A stretch of DNA of 64,000 nucleotides from Lachnospiraceae bacterium AC2028 (GCA_000702685.1 JNJD01000007.1:434001-498000), one strand, 5' to 3'; numbered from the stretch's first letter, positions 36,664-46,115 are shown. The notes: generated by a model from the letters alone, not told the origin. Made by a program: numbers and translations.

Positions 36664-38529
36664 TCAGTCTGATGATGCCACCTCCGCTTTACTCTTCGCA
36701 GATGCTACCTCTTTCTCGGAAATAACGAAAGAAAGTATGACGGGAAGCGAAACGATGAACGGATAGATATATCTGAAATTGACGCAGGGTCCAAGGAACA
36801 TTGTTCCGAGATACATGAGCGGATATGCAAGGACCGCGATGCTCTTTCTGCTTCTTTTATACAGAGCGATAAATACGCTCAGTATAAACAGCCAGAAATA
36901 GAATGCCGGTTTCATCAGAAGAGATATGATGGGCCAGTCAAAAAACGCATTTCCGTTTATGATATGCGAATACATCTTCTCTGCCGAAGGAAGATATGAA
37001 TGAGACGGGATCCCTTCCGGAACGATCTCATTTCCGGAATAATTAAATGTAAAGAGCATGCCGTAATCCGTATCGTCTCCGTAGCCAAGCATCTCGGCAT
37101 ATGTTCTGTCTCCGACATACCAGTAACCGATCGTAAGTCCCACCCATGCATCGAAATAGTCATTGGGATAAGCTTTTGCAAGCTTCAGATAATCTCTGAC
37201 GAATGTGTTCCCTTCACCTATCCACGCACCGGAATTATATGAGGATATGGTTGCCTTCGGTGAATCCGCAATGCTCGGATTGTATTCGCCCCATTCAATA
37301 TCGGTCACATACTTTCTCAGTATGTCGTATTCCTCGGGGGACAGATTCTGCATCTGATACTTTATGACCCTCACCATCTGTACAATGGGAACGCTGTATT
37401 TTTCCATCTCGGGTCCGGGTATTGCGCCCATCGATTCCCTTATCAGAGTCTTACAGCCAAGGCCGGATGCGATCATGACGATGGAAATGACAGCTGTGAC
37501 GATCTTCAGTTTCAGGTCTTTTCCGGCAAGGAGAAACGCGGGTATCAGAAAGATCAGTGCATATGATGCATTGTTTCTGAAGAGTATATTTACAATGCCC
37601 GTCAGGACAAAGAGGATCCAAAGCAATACCGAAGATCTTTCCGTCATGCCGCATATGATAAGGATCATGAATGCGAAAACGGCCGAAAACAGGATATCCT
37701 TGGTCATGCTTATGGCAAGAACCGGGTTGAAAGGAAGAAGTGCAAACAGGATCAGCCAAAAGATCGCGGATCCTCTTCCTCTTTTTTTCATGGTATAAGC
37801 AATACCTGCGCTTATCGAAGATGCGAGAACAAGACTCTGAAGAACGGAAAAAACCGCAAAGCCCGCAGCGGGTGAACCCAGGCGGACTCCGAGAAGATAG
37901 AACATCCTTATCAGGAAAGTATGAATAAGGGGCTGATATTCATAGAAAAATTCATATCCGCGGACGGCTTCCCCGAACTGTCTGTTGAAATCGTAGCTCA
38001 TTACCGCGGGGTAATAAGCCAGAAATGCGGGAAGCCAGAACAGCTCCAGAACCGCGAGGCTGATCAGAAATGTTTTACGAGGGCTTATTGTTTTCTTTTC
38101 CGCGGAATCTTTTCTGTTATACAGACCTTCCGCAAATCTGAATATCCTGTAAGTAAACGGAAGCAATAATACCGAAACCAGCAGACCGCACAAAACCATG
38201 AGTGCCTTCCCCTTCAATCCGGGTGCGGTCATCTGCATCAGCGTAAACTGACATCCGATGTCGGATGCCGTGCCGAATATAAAACCGAATACGGCTCCGT
38301 AACAAAGCATCCTTTTGGAAAGACCCCCGTCCTTAATCACAAGGCGCACAAGATCATATTCGGTAATGAATATCAGGATTATAAAAACAGCTGAAATAAG
38401 ATGATTGAATGTTGTAAGATTGCGTCCCGAATCGTGTATAAGAAAACACAATCCGCTAAAGCCCAAAAATGTCAGAAGGATTGCTACGGCTTTGGCCTTA
38501 TGGTTTTTTTTGAACGCTTCGAAAAACAT
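36664..38529 (-). CDS. Large polytopic membrane protein, DUF6020-like
   Basis: 621 residues with about 13 hydrophobic helices and a big extracytoplasmic loop near residues 380-530 (EEYDILRKYVTDIEWGEY). Acidic and aromatic residues after helices (AYYPAVMSYDFNRQFGEA, EYQPLIHTFLIRMFY) are reminiscent of GT-C glycosyltransferases, which use lipid-linked sugars. I associate it with DUF6020, frequent in Lachnospiraceae; activity unproven. A TGC-TATAAT extended -10 ends 6 nt before the ATG, so the message may be leaderless. Confidence 0.75.
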   Translation of the reverse strand: MFFEAFKKNHKAKAVAILLTFLGFSGLCFLIHDSGRNLTTFNHLISAVFIILIFITEYDLVRLVIKDGGLSKRMLCYGAVFGFIFGTASDIGCQFTLMQMTAPGLKGKALMVLCGLLVSVLLLPFTYRIFRFAEGLYNRKDSAEKKTISPRKTFLISLAVLELFWLPAFLAYYPAVMSYDFNRQFGEAVRGYEFFYEYQPLIHTFLIRMFYLLGVRLGSPAAGFAVFSVLQSLVLASSISAGIAYTMKKRGRGSAIFWLILFALLPFNPVLAISMTKDILFSAVFAFMILIICGMTERSSVLLWILFVLTGIVNILFRNNASYALIFLIPAFLLAGKDLKLKIVTAVISIVMIASGLGCKTLIRESMGAIPGPEMEKYSVPIVQMVRVIKYQMQNLSPEEYDILRKYVTDIEWGEYNPSIADSPKATISSYNSGAWIGEGNTFVRDYLKLAKAYPNDYFDAWVGLTIGYWYVGDRTYAEMLGYGDDTDYGMLFTFNYSGNEIVPEGIPSHSYLPSAEKMYSHIINGNAFFDWPIISLLMKPAFYFWLFILSVFIALYKRSRKSIAVLAYPLMYLGTMFLGPCVNFRYIYPFIVSLPVILSFVISEKEVASAKSKAEVASSD

Positions 38530-38535
38530 AGAAAA

Positions 38536-38541
38536 ATTATA
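38536..38541 (-). promoter_or_regulatory. Extended -10 promoter giving a leaderless DUF6020-like message
   Basis: TGCTATAAT on the minus strand, with TATAAT at 38536-38541 and only six bases (TTTTCT) before the ATG at 38529. No -35 fits. The predicted start coincides with the A of ATG. Confidence 0.55.
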
Positions 38542-38557
38542 GCATAAAACCCGCTGT

Positions 38558-39241
38558 TTACATATGATACGTCGACAGCACCATGAACAGTCTCCAGATG
38601 CTGCGGAGGAATAAAACCGTGCCCGGAATGAGCCTCATAACAAGAGGAGACACCCCTTTATCATCCGGACGGATATTGAGGAAGGGGATCGTAAGGAAAT
38701 ATCCCGACGCAAAGATAAATATCTCAAAAGCGGGAGTAAGCGCTCCTACAGGCAGACAGAGTGCGGACACCGCCGCTGTGATGAGCGGAAGTTTTCGCTT
38801 CTTTGCATCCACTGTAAAAAACACTAAAGCAAGTGCAGCGGCGCATACGATCCAGACCGGGATCCACGAAATAACGGAATTCTTTATCTCATACGCGGGC
38901 ATGACATCCCCCTGAGTAAAAGGAGCAATGAATCTGTCCGGACGTAAATATACGGAAAATGCACTTACGCTCAAAAAGAAAACCGATGCGCTTCCGATAT
39001 CGGCCTTCAAAAGCTTTGCCGGCACAAACAGAAGTATGACAGCGAGCGTAACAATCACAATGTCAACGATGAGATTCCACGCCTCACGGCTCAGCGAGCC
39101 GGTTCTTATGAACAGAAGATACCCGGCACCCGTTGCGGTGTTTGTGTCATGTATCGCCAGGACCGCCATGGCAAAAACAGCCAGCGCTTCGAGCCCGACG
39201 ATGATATCAATATTCTTTTTTTTCAAAAAGAATTCTTTCAT
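38558..39241 (-). CDS. Small polytopic membrane protein
   Basis: 227 residues with about six or seven membrane helices and short loops. No motif of a known family is recognised. ATAGGA stands just before the ATG, which is 2 nt after the stop of the DUF6056-like gene, so the two are surely cotranscribed. It probably works with that protein at the membrane (inference from coupling only). Confidence 0.7.
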   Translation of the reverse strand: MKEFFLKKKNIDIIVGLEALAVFAMAVLAIHDTNTATGAGYLLFIRTGSLSREAWNLIVDIVIVTLAVILLFVPAKLLKADIGSASVFFLSVSAFSVYLRPDRFIAPFTQGDVMPAYEIKNSVISWIPVWIVCAAALALVFFTVDAKKRKLPLITAAVSALCLPVGALTPAFEIFIFASGYFLTIPFLNIRPDDKGVSPLVMRLIPGTVLFLRSIWRLFMVLSTYHM

Positions 39242-39243
39242 TC

Positions 39244-40413
39244 CTATCCCAATATCACGTACATAACAGCCGCCGATGACACGAGCAGCATTACAGGTAA
39301 AAGAAAACGCAGCAAAGATCTCTTCTCGCCAAACATTTCCGACAGCAGTGAAACGGATACCGTCTCGATAAGCACGCAGGTTCCGAAAGCGGCACGGTCG
39401 GGATAATGAGGAGAAGCGATCATCGCTCCGTATGATAAAAGAGCCGCAAGCATGAGCACCGCATTTCCGGCAGAGATCTTTTTATTCAAAACAGCCTTAT
39501 ATGCGATCAATGCTCCCGCAAGAATGATCAGAGGAAGGAACATATACTCACCGAGTCCCCTGAGCATCTGAAGAAGCCTGTCCGGAAGCGTCAGTGCAAG
39601 GTGCTCCTCAGAGCCGGTCTTCCTGATGAAATTGCCGGGGGCCAGGATGCAGAATACGGAGCCGATGAAAGAAGCGATAACTCCCTCGATCATCCAGATC
39701 TTCTTACTCGCCGGAGCGGTTTTCTTTTTTATGCATACGAATGTGATAAGCGCTGCGATGACGCAGGCCGAAGGCCCCATGTTTTCGGTGCTCCACCCTG
39801 TGATGAGTCCGAGAACGGGAATGAAGACATGCACAAGCGGAAAATCTTTCTTTTCCGGATCGGGCGCTCTCAGATAACAGATGTAGAAAAAGAGTATCCA
39901 TACGGACGAATAAACATAGTTCGCACAACCCGCCTGCCATAACATGCTCATCCTGAAATTGGGGCAGCATGTGATAAGAAGACCCAGGGCGAGTGCGTAA
40001 ACGGATATAAAACCGGTTTTGTCTTTTGCGGGATCAAGTCTTTCCGAAGAAAGGCGGGCAAGATAACACATCAGGAATACGAGTATCAGCGTCGCAGCCG
40101 TATTGATCACATCCGCAGCCCTTTCGCCGCTCATAAGGGAAAGCTGGAGAATACCGTGCGTGAAAACCCTTCCTCCCCAGTTGTGATAATGCCATATCTG
40201 CGATCCGATTATATCCCCGATGCCGTCAAGCGTGCTTCCGTCACGAAGATCCGTGGAATACCACAGGTCGTCCATCATGAACGGAACCCTGACATTTGAA
40301 AGATACAAAAGTAACGCCGCAAGAACGGTCGCCGCTATGCACACAAGAGACAGGACCGTTATTCCGGGCGTTTTTTCGGTAAGTATTGTTTTTTCGGTTT
40401 CGTTGTTTTTCAT
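39244..40413 (-). CDS. Polytopic membrane protein, DUF6056-like
   Basis: 389 residues with about ten membrane helices. The first loop carries RVPFMMDDLWYSTDLR and then HYHNWGGRVFTHGI, an acidic motif followed by a GGR segment typical of DUF6056 and reminiscent of the GT-C glycosyltransferase first loop (DD motif). A second conserved part is ITGWSTENMGPSA. Likely role in surface glycan synthesis or modification, inferred from fold class. TATAAT at 40433-40438 may be its -10, but no -35 fits and the ribosome binding site is poor. Confidence 0.75.
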   Translation of the reverse strand: MKNNETEKTILTEKTPGITVLSLVCIAATVLAALLLYLSNVRVPFMMDDLWYSTDLRDGSTLDGIGDIIGSQIWHYHNWGGRVFTHGILQLSLMSGERAADVINTAATLILVFLMCYLARLSSERLDPAKDKTGFISVYALALGLLITCCPNFRMSMLWQAGCANYVYSSVWILFFYICYLRAPDPEKKDFPLVHVFIPVLGLITGWSTENMGPSACVIAALITFVCIKKKTAPASKKIWMIEGVIASFIGSVFCILAPGNFIRKTGSEEHLALTLPDRLLQMLRGLGEYMFLPLIILAGALIAYKAVLNKKISAGNAVLMLAALLSYGAMIASPHYPDRAAFGTCVLIETVSVSLLSEMFGEKRSLLRFLLPVMLLVSSAAVMYVILG

Positions 40414-40468
40414 ATCTCGGATATCTTTATTGATTATATATCATATCCGCCAAAAAATCCCTATATAT

Positions 40469-40500
40469 GAAAGGACTCCGGCATAAGCCGAAGCCCTTCA
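40469..40500 (-). terminator. Hairpin terminator after the ABC-2 permease gene
   Basis: Minus-strand stem GAAGGGCTTCGGC / GCCGGAGTCCTTT with a TTAT loop and two G-T pairs, followed by CATATATAG. The T tract is weak. Confidence 0.6.
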
Positions 40501-40546
40501 TAAGATTTCAGGGGAAGAAAATCTTTATATATGACCCGATGATATA

Positions 40547-42616
40547 TCAGTCGAAGTAATACACATCATCGTAGTACATACCATAGTCATCCAGATAATT
40601 ATAATAATCCATGAATTCATCGATCGACCTTCCGGTCAGCTTCTCGATCATGCGTATGGTAGCGGTATCATTCTCGCCCACGGTGATATAGAAATAATGC
40701 ATTCCCGATGAATACTCATTATAGATCATCTCATACTGGGCTACAATCTGAACAGCATAATATCTCTGGTTCAGACTGTTCACTCCGTACTGGTCAAAGT
40801 TCTTGTTGAACTCATCGAAATATACCGACATAAGCTCTTTAACTTCATCATCTGTGAGCGTGCAGATCGCATTTCCGTAATCATCCGTTATCTTCACAGC
40901 CATGGGATATCCGAATGCTCCGCAGTTGAGAGGGTAATTGATCTCCTTATAGCCTTCGGTCTTGGAGATACTTTCCAGAAGATCTTTGTCCGCAATGAGG
41001 TAGCATCTGCGAAAATCAAGTCCGGTATTTCTGTCAACGCTGAAATATACATCGGCATAATCATAAGCCTCATCTCCCGAAAGAGTTCCGCTGTCGGTTC
41101 CGGTCACGGGATCATAAAGATACGCCTCCGTACCGTAATCGGAAAAGCGGTTGCGATAATAAACCTTCTCGGATCTCATGATCTCCTCGGCAAGTTCTGC
41201 GGATATCTCCACTTCGTCAGTATATCCGCTGCCGTATGCTCCCTCGCTCCAGGCTATGCATCCGGGCTTGCCTTCAACCGCTACATAAGAGGTTCCGGCA
41301 TCCCACCAGTAATAATTATCGATCCTCATGCGCACGGATGCGGATGCGATATTATTGATCGGGACGATATGATTGTCGAAATTGATCACATCGAATATGA
41401 ATACCGCCAGAATAAGCTCCGTGACCACAACGCTCAGGATCATCTGGGCGCGATGCGCAAAAAACGACCTGAAGGATTTCTTCTGAATGATATCCATGAC
41501 ACCGAATGCAATAGCGGAAAAGAAGGCGGCTACAAATATGCTCCAGCCGTAGTTTCCCGAATATCCGATGATCAGACCTGTCATATAGGCTGTGTAAAGT
41601 CCGGCAAGAATGCTGGTCACAAAACGGAGCACGAATTTGTACACCTTTCCCGATGTTCCGTTCTCCGCTTCCTCACTCTTTCTTTCCACATAGAGCCTGT
41701 ATCCGATAAGAATGTTCGATATGCAGAGAACCGCGGTCAGGATAAGACATGCCAGGGACAGCGGTGAAGAGACTATCTCCCTCAATCCCGTTCTTGCCGA
41801 TATAAGGAATCCGAAAAGGCAGCCGGAAATGGGAGCCGAGATCCAGCTTACATCCATATAATCGATCGCCGGTCTCCAGAAATTCCGGAAATAAGACTCG
41901 CTCAGGTTATAAACGATCAGCCAGATCGCAGATGCTTCAAAGCCCAGGCAGGCAAAATTGACTATGGCATTGAATACGGTTCCGGATATCGCCGTACACA
42001 GGACGACAAGGTTATATATGCAGAAAAATGCGAACGCAGCACCCAGCATGGTAGAAAAGAAATACCCGAAAACCTGTCCCATCACTCCGTATTTACCGAG
42101 TTTCACAGCAAACTCAATGATCGTTATTCCGCCGAAAACAAGAAACGGAACAAACCACATAAGAAAACCGTTCAGAAAGATGACCGAAAACATCTTTCCT
42201 CTTTTTACGGGAACGGAATTCATCATATCGGTCATTCGCTTGTTGAACAGATGCCTGAAGCCCCCGAAGCCTACGATAAGCGCTCCGACTGCGGCCACCA
42301 CGATCGCAAGAACGGCAAGATAACCGCACATGGTATCAACAGATTCACGTATTTGCGTCACCAGCCTCAGATAACCTATATCATAGTTATATCTCGGCTC
42401 ATATCTGGACAGAAGAAAAAGAACGATAAAGGGACCGAAGAAAAACTGTACGATCGATGAAAGCACCAGCATCCATCTTCTGTGCCTGAAATCCTCGATC
42501 ATAAGGCTTGCAAACGTTATTCCGGTTTTATCATTATTCTGTGTATTGTTGATCTCGTTGTTCATCTTTTCAGCCTCTGTTACGGGATTACTGTTTTGTG
42601 ATTCCGGTGAAGTCAT
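40547..42616 (-). CDS. ABC-2-type transporter permease
   Basis: 689 residues. The N-terminal 45 residues are hydrophilic (Asn/Thr-rich). About ten membrane helices follow up to residue 400, beginning with MLVLSSIVQFFFGPFIVLFLL. A large C-terminal extracytoplasmic domain of about 290 residues, rich in Tyr and Asp, follows the last helix and matches the domain-fused ABC-2 permeases of Clostridia. It pairs with the ATPase just upstream. The start at 42616 (MTSPESQN), with GGAGGTG 7 nt ahead, is preferred over an in-frame ATG 7 codons earlier. It overlaps the ATPase gene by 29 nt. Substrate unknown; GntR control suggests a cell-envelope-stress or antibiotic-linked transporter. Confidence 0.85.
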   Translation of the reverse strand: MTSPESQNSNPVTEAEKMNNEINNTQNNDKTGITFASLMIEDFRHRRWMLVLSSIVQFFFGPFIVLFLLSRYEPRYNYDIGYLRLVTQIRESVDTMCGYLAVLAIVVAAVGALIVGFGGFRHLFNKRMTDMMNSVPVKRGKMFSVIFLNGFLMWFVPFLVFGGITIIEFAVKLGKYGVMGQVFGYFFSTMLGAAFAFFCIYNLVVLCTAISGTVFNAIVNFACLGFEASAIWLIVYNLSESYFRNFWRPAIDYMDVSWISAPISGCLFGFLISARTGLREIVSSPLSLACLILTAVLCISNILIGYRLYVERKSEEAENGTSGKVYKFVLRFVTSILAGLYTAYMTGLIIGYSGNYGWSIFVAAFFSAIAFGVMDIIQKKSFRSFFAHRAQMILSVVVTELILAVFIFDVINFDNHIVPINNIASASVRMRIDNYYWWDAGTSYVAVEGKPGCIAWSEGAYGSGYTDEVEISAELAEEIMRSEKVYYRNRFSDYGTEAYLYDPVTGTDSGTLSGDEAYDYADVYFSVDRNTGLDFRRCYLIADKDLLESISKTEGYKEINYPLNCGAFGYPMAVKITDDYGNAICTLTDDEVKELMSVYFDEFNKNFDQYGVNSLNQRYYAVQIVAQYEMIYNEYSSGMHYFYITVGENDTATIRMIEKLTGRSIDEFMDYYNYLDDYGMYYDDVYYFD

Positions 42617-43496
42617 ATCCCAGCACCTCCGTTTCACTTATGAATATCTCCTCAAGAGTAAGCGGCAGGACCTCGTAGAAAACGGGAACCTGCGACGAGA
42701 TTACGGTCTCCACCTCAGTGCGGTTTCCGCGTATGGTGAGTGTTACCAGCGATCCGCGGTGTTCTTCGGAGATCACCTTGAGATTGTTCTTGACCGTTTC
42801 GAGCGATGCGGAGTCCTTGAAAACAACCTGCACCTTATAGATACCGAGCTTCATATCCTCAAGATCCTTGGAAAGGATAACTCCGCCCTTATGGAGAAGT
42901 CCGACATATTCGCATATATCCTCGAGCTCTCTTAAGTTGTGGGAAGCGATCACGGGTGTGACGCCCGCTTCCTCCATATCATGTATGAAAAGTCTCTTTA
43001 CAGCCTGTCTTACAACGGGGTCAAGTCCGTCGAAAGTCTCATCGCAGAGAATATACTTGCATCCCGATGCGATGCCGAGCATGATGGCAAGCTGCTTTTT
43101 CATTCCCTTGGAAAAAGTCTGAATCCTGCGCTTTTTATCAAGTGACAGGCTGTTCATCAGATCCGAGAACCTGTCCATGGAGAATGTCTCCGGATACATT
43201 GTCCGGTAAAACCTTGCCATTTCCTCGGAATTCGAACCTGGGTAATAGTACTGGTCATCCGATATGAAGAATACTTTCTTTTTCGCATCCGGATTTTCAT
43301 ATACGGGCTCACCGTCTATGAATATCTCTCCCGAGTCCGGCCTGCATACACCGCAGATGCATCTGAGCAGGGTACTTTTTCCGGCTCCGTTTGTTCCGAC
43401 AAGTCCGAATACCTGTCCGTCGGGCATATCGAACGAAACTCCCGAGAGTGCATTTATATCATCGTATTTTTTACTGACGTTTTTTATCTCGATCAT
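42588..43496 (-). CDS. ABC transporter ATPase (YtrB/BcrA-like)
   Basis: 302 residues. Walker A GTNGAGKST, a Q-loop in VFFISDDQYYY, a variant signature FSKGMKKQLAI in place of LSGGQ, Walker B YILCDETFDGLD, and the H-loop in VIASHNLRELEDI. A C-terminal domain of about 80 residues follows. The start at 43496 (MIEIKNVSKKY) overlaps the GntR stop as ATGA; 11 extra upstream codons lie inside gntR. It forms a GntR-ATPase-permease operon like ytrABC. Confidence 0.92.
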   Translation of the reverse strand: MIEIKNVSKKYDDINALSGVSFDMPDGQVFGLVGTNGAGKSTLLRCICGVCRPDSGEIFIDGEPVYENPDAKKKVFFISDDQYYYPGSNSEEMARFYRTMYPETFSMDRFSDLMNSLSLDKKRRIQTFSKGMKKQLAIMLGIASGCKYILCDETFDGLDPVVRQAVKRLFIHDMEEAGVTPVIASHNLRELEDICEYVGLLHKGGVILSKDLEDMKLGIYKVQVVFKDSASLETVKNNLKVISEEHRGSLVTLTIRGNRTEVETVISSQVPVFYEVLPLTLEEIFISETEVLGYDFTGITKQ

Positions 43497-43864
43497 CTTA
43501 CATCCCTTTCGTATGCTTTCCTGACGCATTCAATAGCCTCATCAAGTCCTATGTCACAGGCTTTCGACTTCTGCGCCGCAAGTCCCAGTTCTTTCAGCAC
43601 TTCGTTCTTCAGATTGCCTTTCCACTGGGATTCTTCACTGACATAGTTGCCGCGTCCGGTTATCGTGGTTATATAACCCTTTTCCTCGAGAGCGGCATAA
43701 GCTCTCTGCACGGTATTGGGATTTACCGACAGATCGACGGCAAGGTTACGCACGCTCGGCAGTCTTTCGCCCGGGACCAGGCCTCCCTGCGCTATAAGAT
43801 TCATTATTTTCTCCGCAACCTGTTCATTCAGCGGACGCTTGTCCCTGTAATCAAGTACTATCAT
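43493..43864 (-). CDS. GntR-family regulator, YtrA subfamily
   Basis: 123 residues. The N-terminal winged helix contains VAEKIMNLIAQGGLVPGERLPSVRNLAVDLSVNPNTVQRAYAALEEKGY in short; only about 45 residues follow, so there is no large effector domain. Such short GntR proteins repress adjacent ABC transporter operons and respond to envelope-active antibiotics. A perfect 9-bp inverted repeat lies 23 nt upstream of the start. The ribosome binding site is GGAGGAT. Confidence 0.92.
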   Translation of the reverse strand: MIVLDYRDKRPLNEQVAEKIMNLIAQGGLVPGERLPSVRNLAVDLSVNPNTVQRAYAALEEKGYITTITGRGNYVSEESQWKGNLKNEVLKELGLAAQKSKACDIGLDEAIECVRKAYERDVR

Positions 43865-43886
43865 TTGATCCTCCGATGTTGCTATG

Positions 43887-43909
43887 GTGTATTAAGACAT
43901 TTAATACAC
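43887..43909 (-). promoter_or_regulatory. Palindromic operator upstream of the GntR-ABC operon
   Basis: GTGTATTAA and TTAATACAC separated by 5 bp (GACAT). Placed between the terminator at 43915 and gntR, it overlaps the likely promoter (candidate -35 TTGTCG at 43913-43918). Length and symmetry fit a YtrA-type site. Confidence 0.7.
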
Positions 43910-43914
43910 TTACG

Positions 43915-43946
43915 ACAATAAAATAACACGGCCCTGAGGCCGTGTC
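43915..43946 (-). terminator. Intrinsic terminator of the two-component operon
   Basis: Stem ACACGGCC / GGCCGTGT with a 4-nt loop, followed on the minus strand by TATTTTATT. It lies about 14 nt after the response-regulator stop. Confidence 0.85.
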
Positions 43947-43959
43947 AACATTTTATCGA

Positions 43960-44655
43960 TCAGATCTTGAAGCGGTATCCGACACCCCAGATGGTCTCGA
44001 TATATTTGGAATCGCCGCTGACATCACCGAGCTTTTCGCGGATCTTCTTGATATGCACGGTTACGGTAGCGATATCTCCGACAGATTCCATGCCCCAGAT
44101 GGTCCTGAACAGATCGTCCTTGGTATAGACCTTGTTGGGATTCTCGGCAAGATATGCAAGAAGGTCGAATTCCTTGGTAGTAAATACCTTCTCTTCCCCG
44201 TCAACAAATACCCTGCGGGCGGATTTATCAATCTTGATACCGTGGATCTCTATCGTATCGTTATCATTCTTTTTGCTGCCGGCACCCACAAGTCTTTCGT
44301 ACTGTGCGAGATGAGCCTTGACCCTTGCGACAAGTTCACCGGGAGAAAAAGGCTTGGTCAGGTAATCGTCCGCGCCCAGACCAAGGCCACGGATCTTGTC
44401 GATATCATCCTTTTTGGCCGATACCATGATGATGGGAATATCCTTGACGGCCCTTACCTTGCGGCATACATCAAAGCCGTCGAGACCGGGCAGCATAAGG
44501 TCGAGCACTATCAGATCATAATCATTATTTTCCGCAGCTTCGAGACCCGTGTCTCCGCGGTCATAACATTCAACCTCGAAATCATTCATTTCAAGGTAGT
44601 CTTTTTCGAGATCGGCTATTTCCTTTTCGTCCTCGATTATGAGAATCTTAGCCAT
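43960..44655 (-). CDS. OmpR/PhoB-family response regulator
   Basis: 231 residues. The receiver domain has the acidic pair EDE near residue 9, the phosphorylated Asp in LIVLDLMLPG (about 52) and KPFSPGEL with the conserved Lys. The C-terminal winged helix is recognised from FTTKEFDLLAYLAENPNKVY and VTVHIKKIREKLG. AAGGAGG lies 6 nt before the ATG at 44655. It overlaps the kinase gene by 8 nt, so kinase and regulator are translated together. Target genes unknown. Confidence 0.96.
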   Translation of the reverse strand: MAKILIIEDEKEIADLEKDYLEMNDFEVECYDRGDTGLEAAENNDYDLIVLDLMLPGLDGFDVCRKVRAVKDIPIIMVSAKKDDIDKIRGLGLGADDYLTKPFSPGELVARVKAHLAQYERLVGAGSKKNDNDTIEIHGIKIDKSARRVFVDGEEKVFTTKEFDLLAYLAENPNKVYTKDDLFRTIWGMESVGDIATVTVHIKKIREKLGDVSGDSKYIETIWGVGYRFKI

Positions 44656-46108
44656 AAACATCCTCCTTGTATTTCCTTATGACAAAATGCATGCAGGTTC
44701 CTTCGTTCAGTTTGGAAGTGGCCCAGATATGGCCACCGTGGTCCTCGATTATCTTCTTGACGATCGACAGACCTATTCCGCTTCCGCCCTGTGCGGTATT
44801 TCTTGCGGAATCGGACCTGTAAAATCTTTCAAATATTCTGGGAATATCGTTAACGGCAATGCCCTTTCCGTTATCCTCTATCTCGACAATGATATCATCG
44901 CCGCCGTCCAGAACTCTCATCGAAATGGTCTTGGAGGGCTTATCCATGTACTTGATGCTGTTGCCGATGATATTGTTGATGACCTTCCTGAGCTGCTCGG
45001 GATCCGCAATGATCCTGGTCTTGGAAGGCAGGGTATTGACGTAATTGAACGCTATACCCCTTGTCTCCATATCAAGTCCGACCTCTTCGATACAGTCTTT
45101 GAAATAGTCCGTAACGTTAAGCTTGAGGAAATTGTACTTGATCCTGTCGTTCTCTACACTCGAATACAGAGTCAGCTCGTTTAAGAGCTTATCCATATCC
45201 ACCGCTTTATTATATATGGTCCTCAGATATTTTTCCTGCTTTTCGGGAGTTGAAGCGACTCCGTCAAGGATACCTTCCACATATCCCTTTATCGAAGTGA
45301 TGGGCGTCTTGAGATCATGGCTTATGTTCGATATGAGTTCGCGGTTTTTCTTTTCCTGCTCGGCCGTGCGCTCTTCATTCTCGCGCAGCCTCATTCTCAT
45401 GTCTTCGTAGTTCCTGAAAAGCTCGCCTACTTCGCCTCTTTCGCCGGTGTGCTCGATGACGTAATCGAAATTACCTTCCCTGACCTGTGTAAGTCCTCTG
45501 GAAAGCTCACTCATCGGATCGAGCATACCCTTCTTATTCCAGAAGGTAACAAGGAGCGCCGTGATCAGAAGTATAAGGATCATCGATACGAACATGTCAA
45601 CGGTAAGCTTCCTGTTCATAACGGCATTTGCATTTACCAGCACAAAAAGAGTACCTTTGCTGCCGTCGGCAAAAACAAAATCATACTGCCTTACATATTC
45701 TTCCAGATCCCCGAAGTATATACCCGTCTCCGAACCGGTCTGTGCGGTTCCGTATTCCGGGAGCCTGCCCCATACCCCATCGGACATGCGGCTGTTTCCT
45801 GTATAATACAATTCCCCGCCTTTCCTTATGATCAGGGTGCTCGAAAGTGCGGACAGTTCAGAAGACATATCCTGAAGATACTCTCTGTCATCCAGGCACG
45901 AGGGATCTTCGTCGATCCGTGCGCAGATGCCCGAATACAGCTCATCCACCTTGATGACTATCTCTTCCATATTACCGCCGAAACGGAATGATTCGTTGCG
46001 GGACGCGTCAAGGGACATCCTCAGAAGACAGAAAACGATAACCATCATAACCAGCGGTACCAGAGCTACCGCCAGAAACGTTATTACCATTCTTGTATGT
46101 ATCTTCAT
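44648..46108 (-). CDS. Membrane sensor histidine kinase
   Basis: 486 residues. Two membrane helices (about residues 7-30 and 165-190) enclose an extracytoplasmic sensor domain of about 130 residues. A HAMP segment follows, then the H-box ISNISHDLKTPITSIKGY, N-box VINNIIGNSIKYMD, G1 DNGKGI and G2 GGSGIGLSIV. It phosphorylates the adjacent OmpR-type regulator. No SD sequence precedes the ATG; the -10 element ends 7 nt before it, so the message is probably leaderless. Confidence 0.95.
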   Translation of the reverse strand: MKIHTRMVITFLAVALVPLVMMVIVFCLLRMSLDASRNESFRFGGNMEEIVIKVDELYSGICARIDEDPSCLDDREYLQDMSSELSALSSTLIIRKGGELYYTGNSRMSDGVWGRLPEYGTAQTGSETGIYFGDLEEYVRQYDFVFADGSKGTLFVLVNANAVMNRKLTVDMFVSMILILLITALLVTFWNKKGMLDPMSELSRGLTQVREGNFDYVIEHTGERGEVGELFRNYEDMRMRLRENEERTAEQEKKNRELISNISHDLKTPITSIKGYVEGILDGVASTPEKQEKYLRTIYNKAVDMDKLLNELTLYSSVENDRIKYNFLKLNVTDYFKDCIEEVGLDMETRGIAFNYVNTLPSKTRIIADPEQLRKVINNIIGNSIKYMDKPSKTISMRVLDGGDDIIVEIEDNGKGIAVNDIPRIFERFYRSDSARNTAQGGSGIGLSIVKKIIEDHGGHIWATSKLNEGTCMHFVIRKYKEDVYG

Positions 46109-46115
46109 GGAATTG

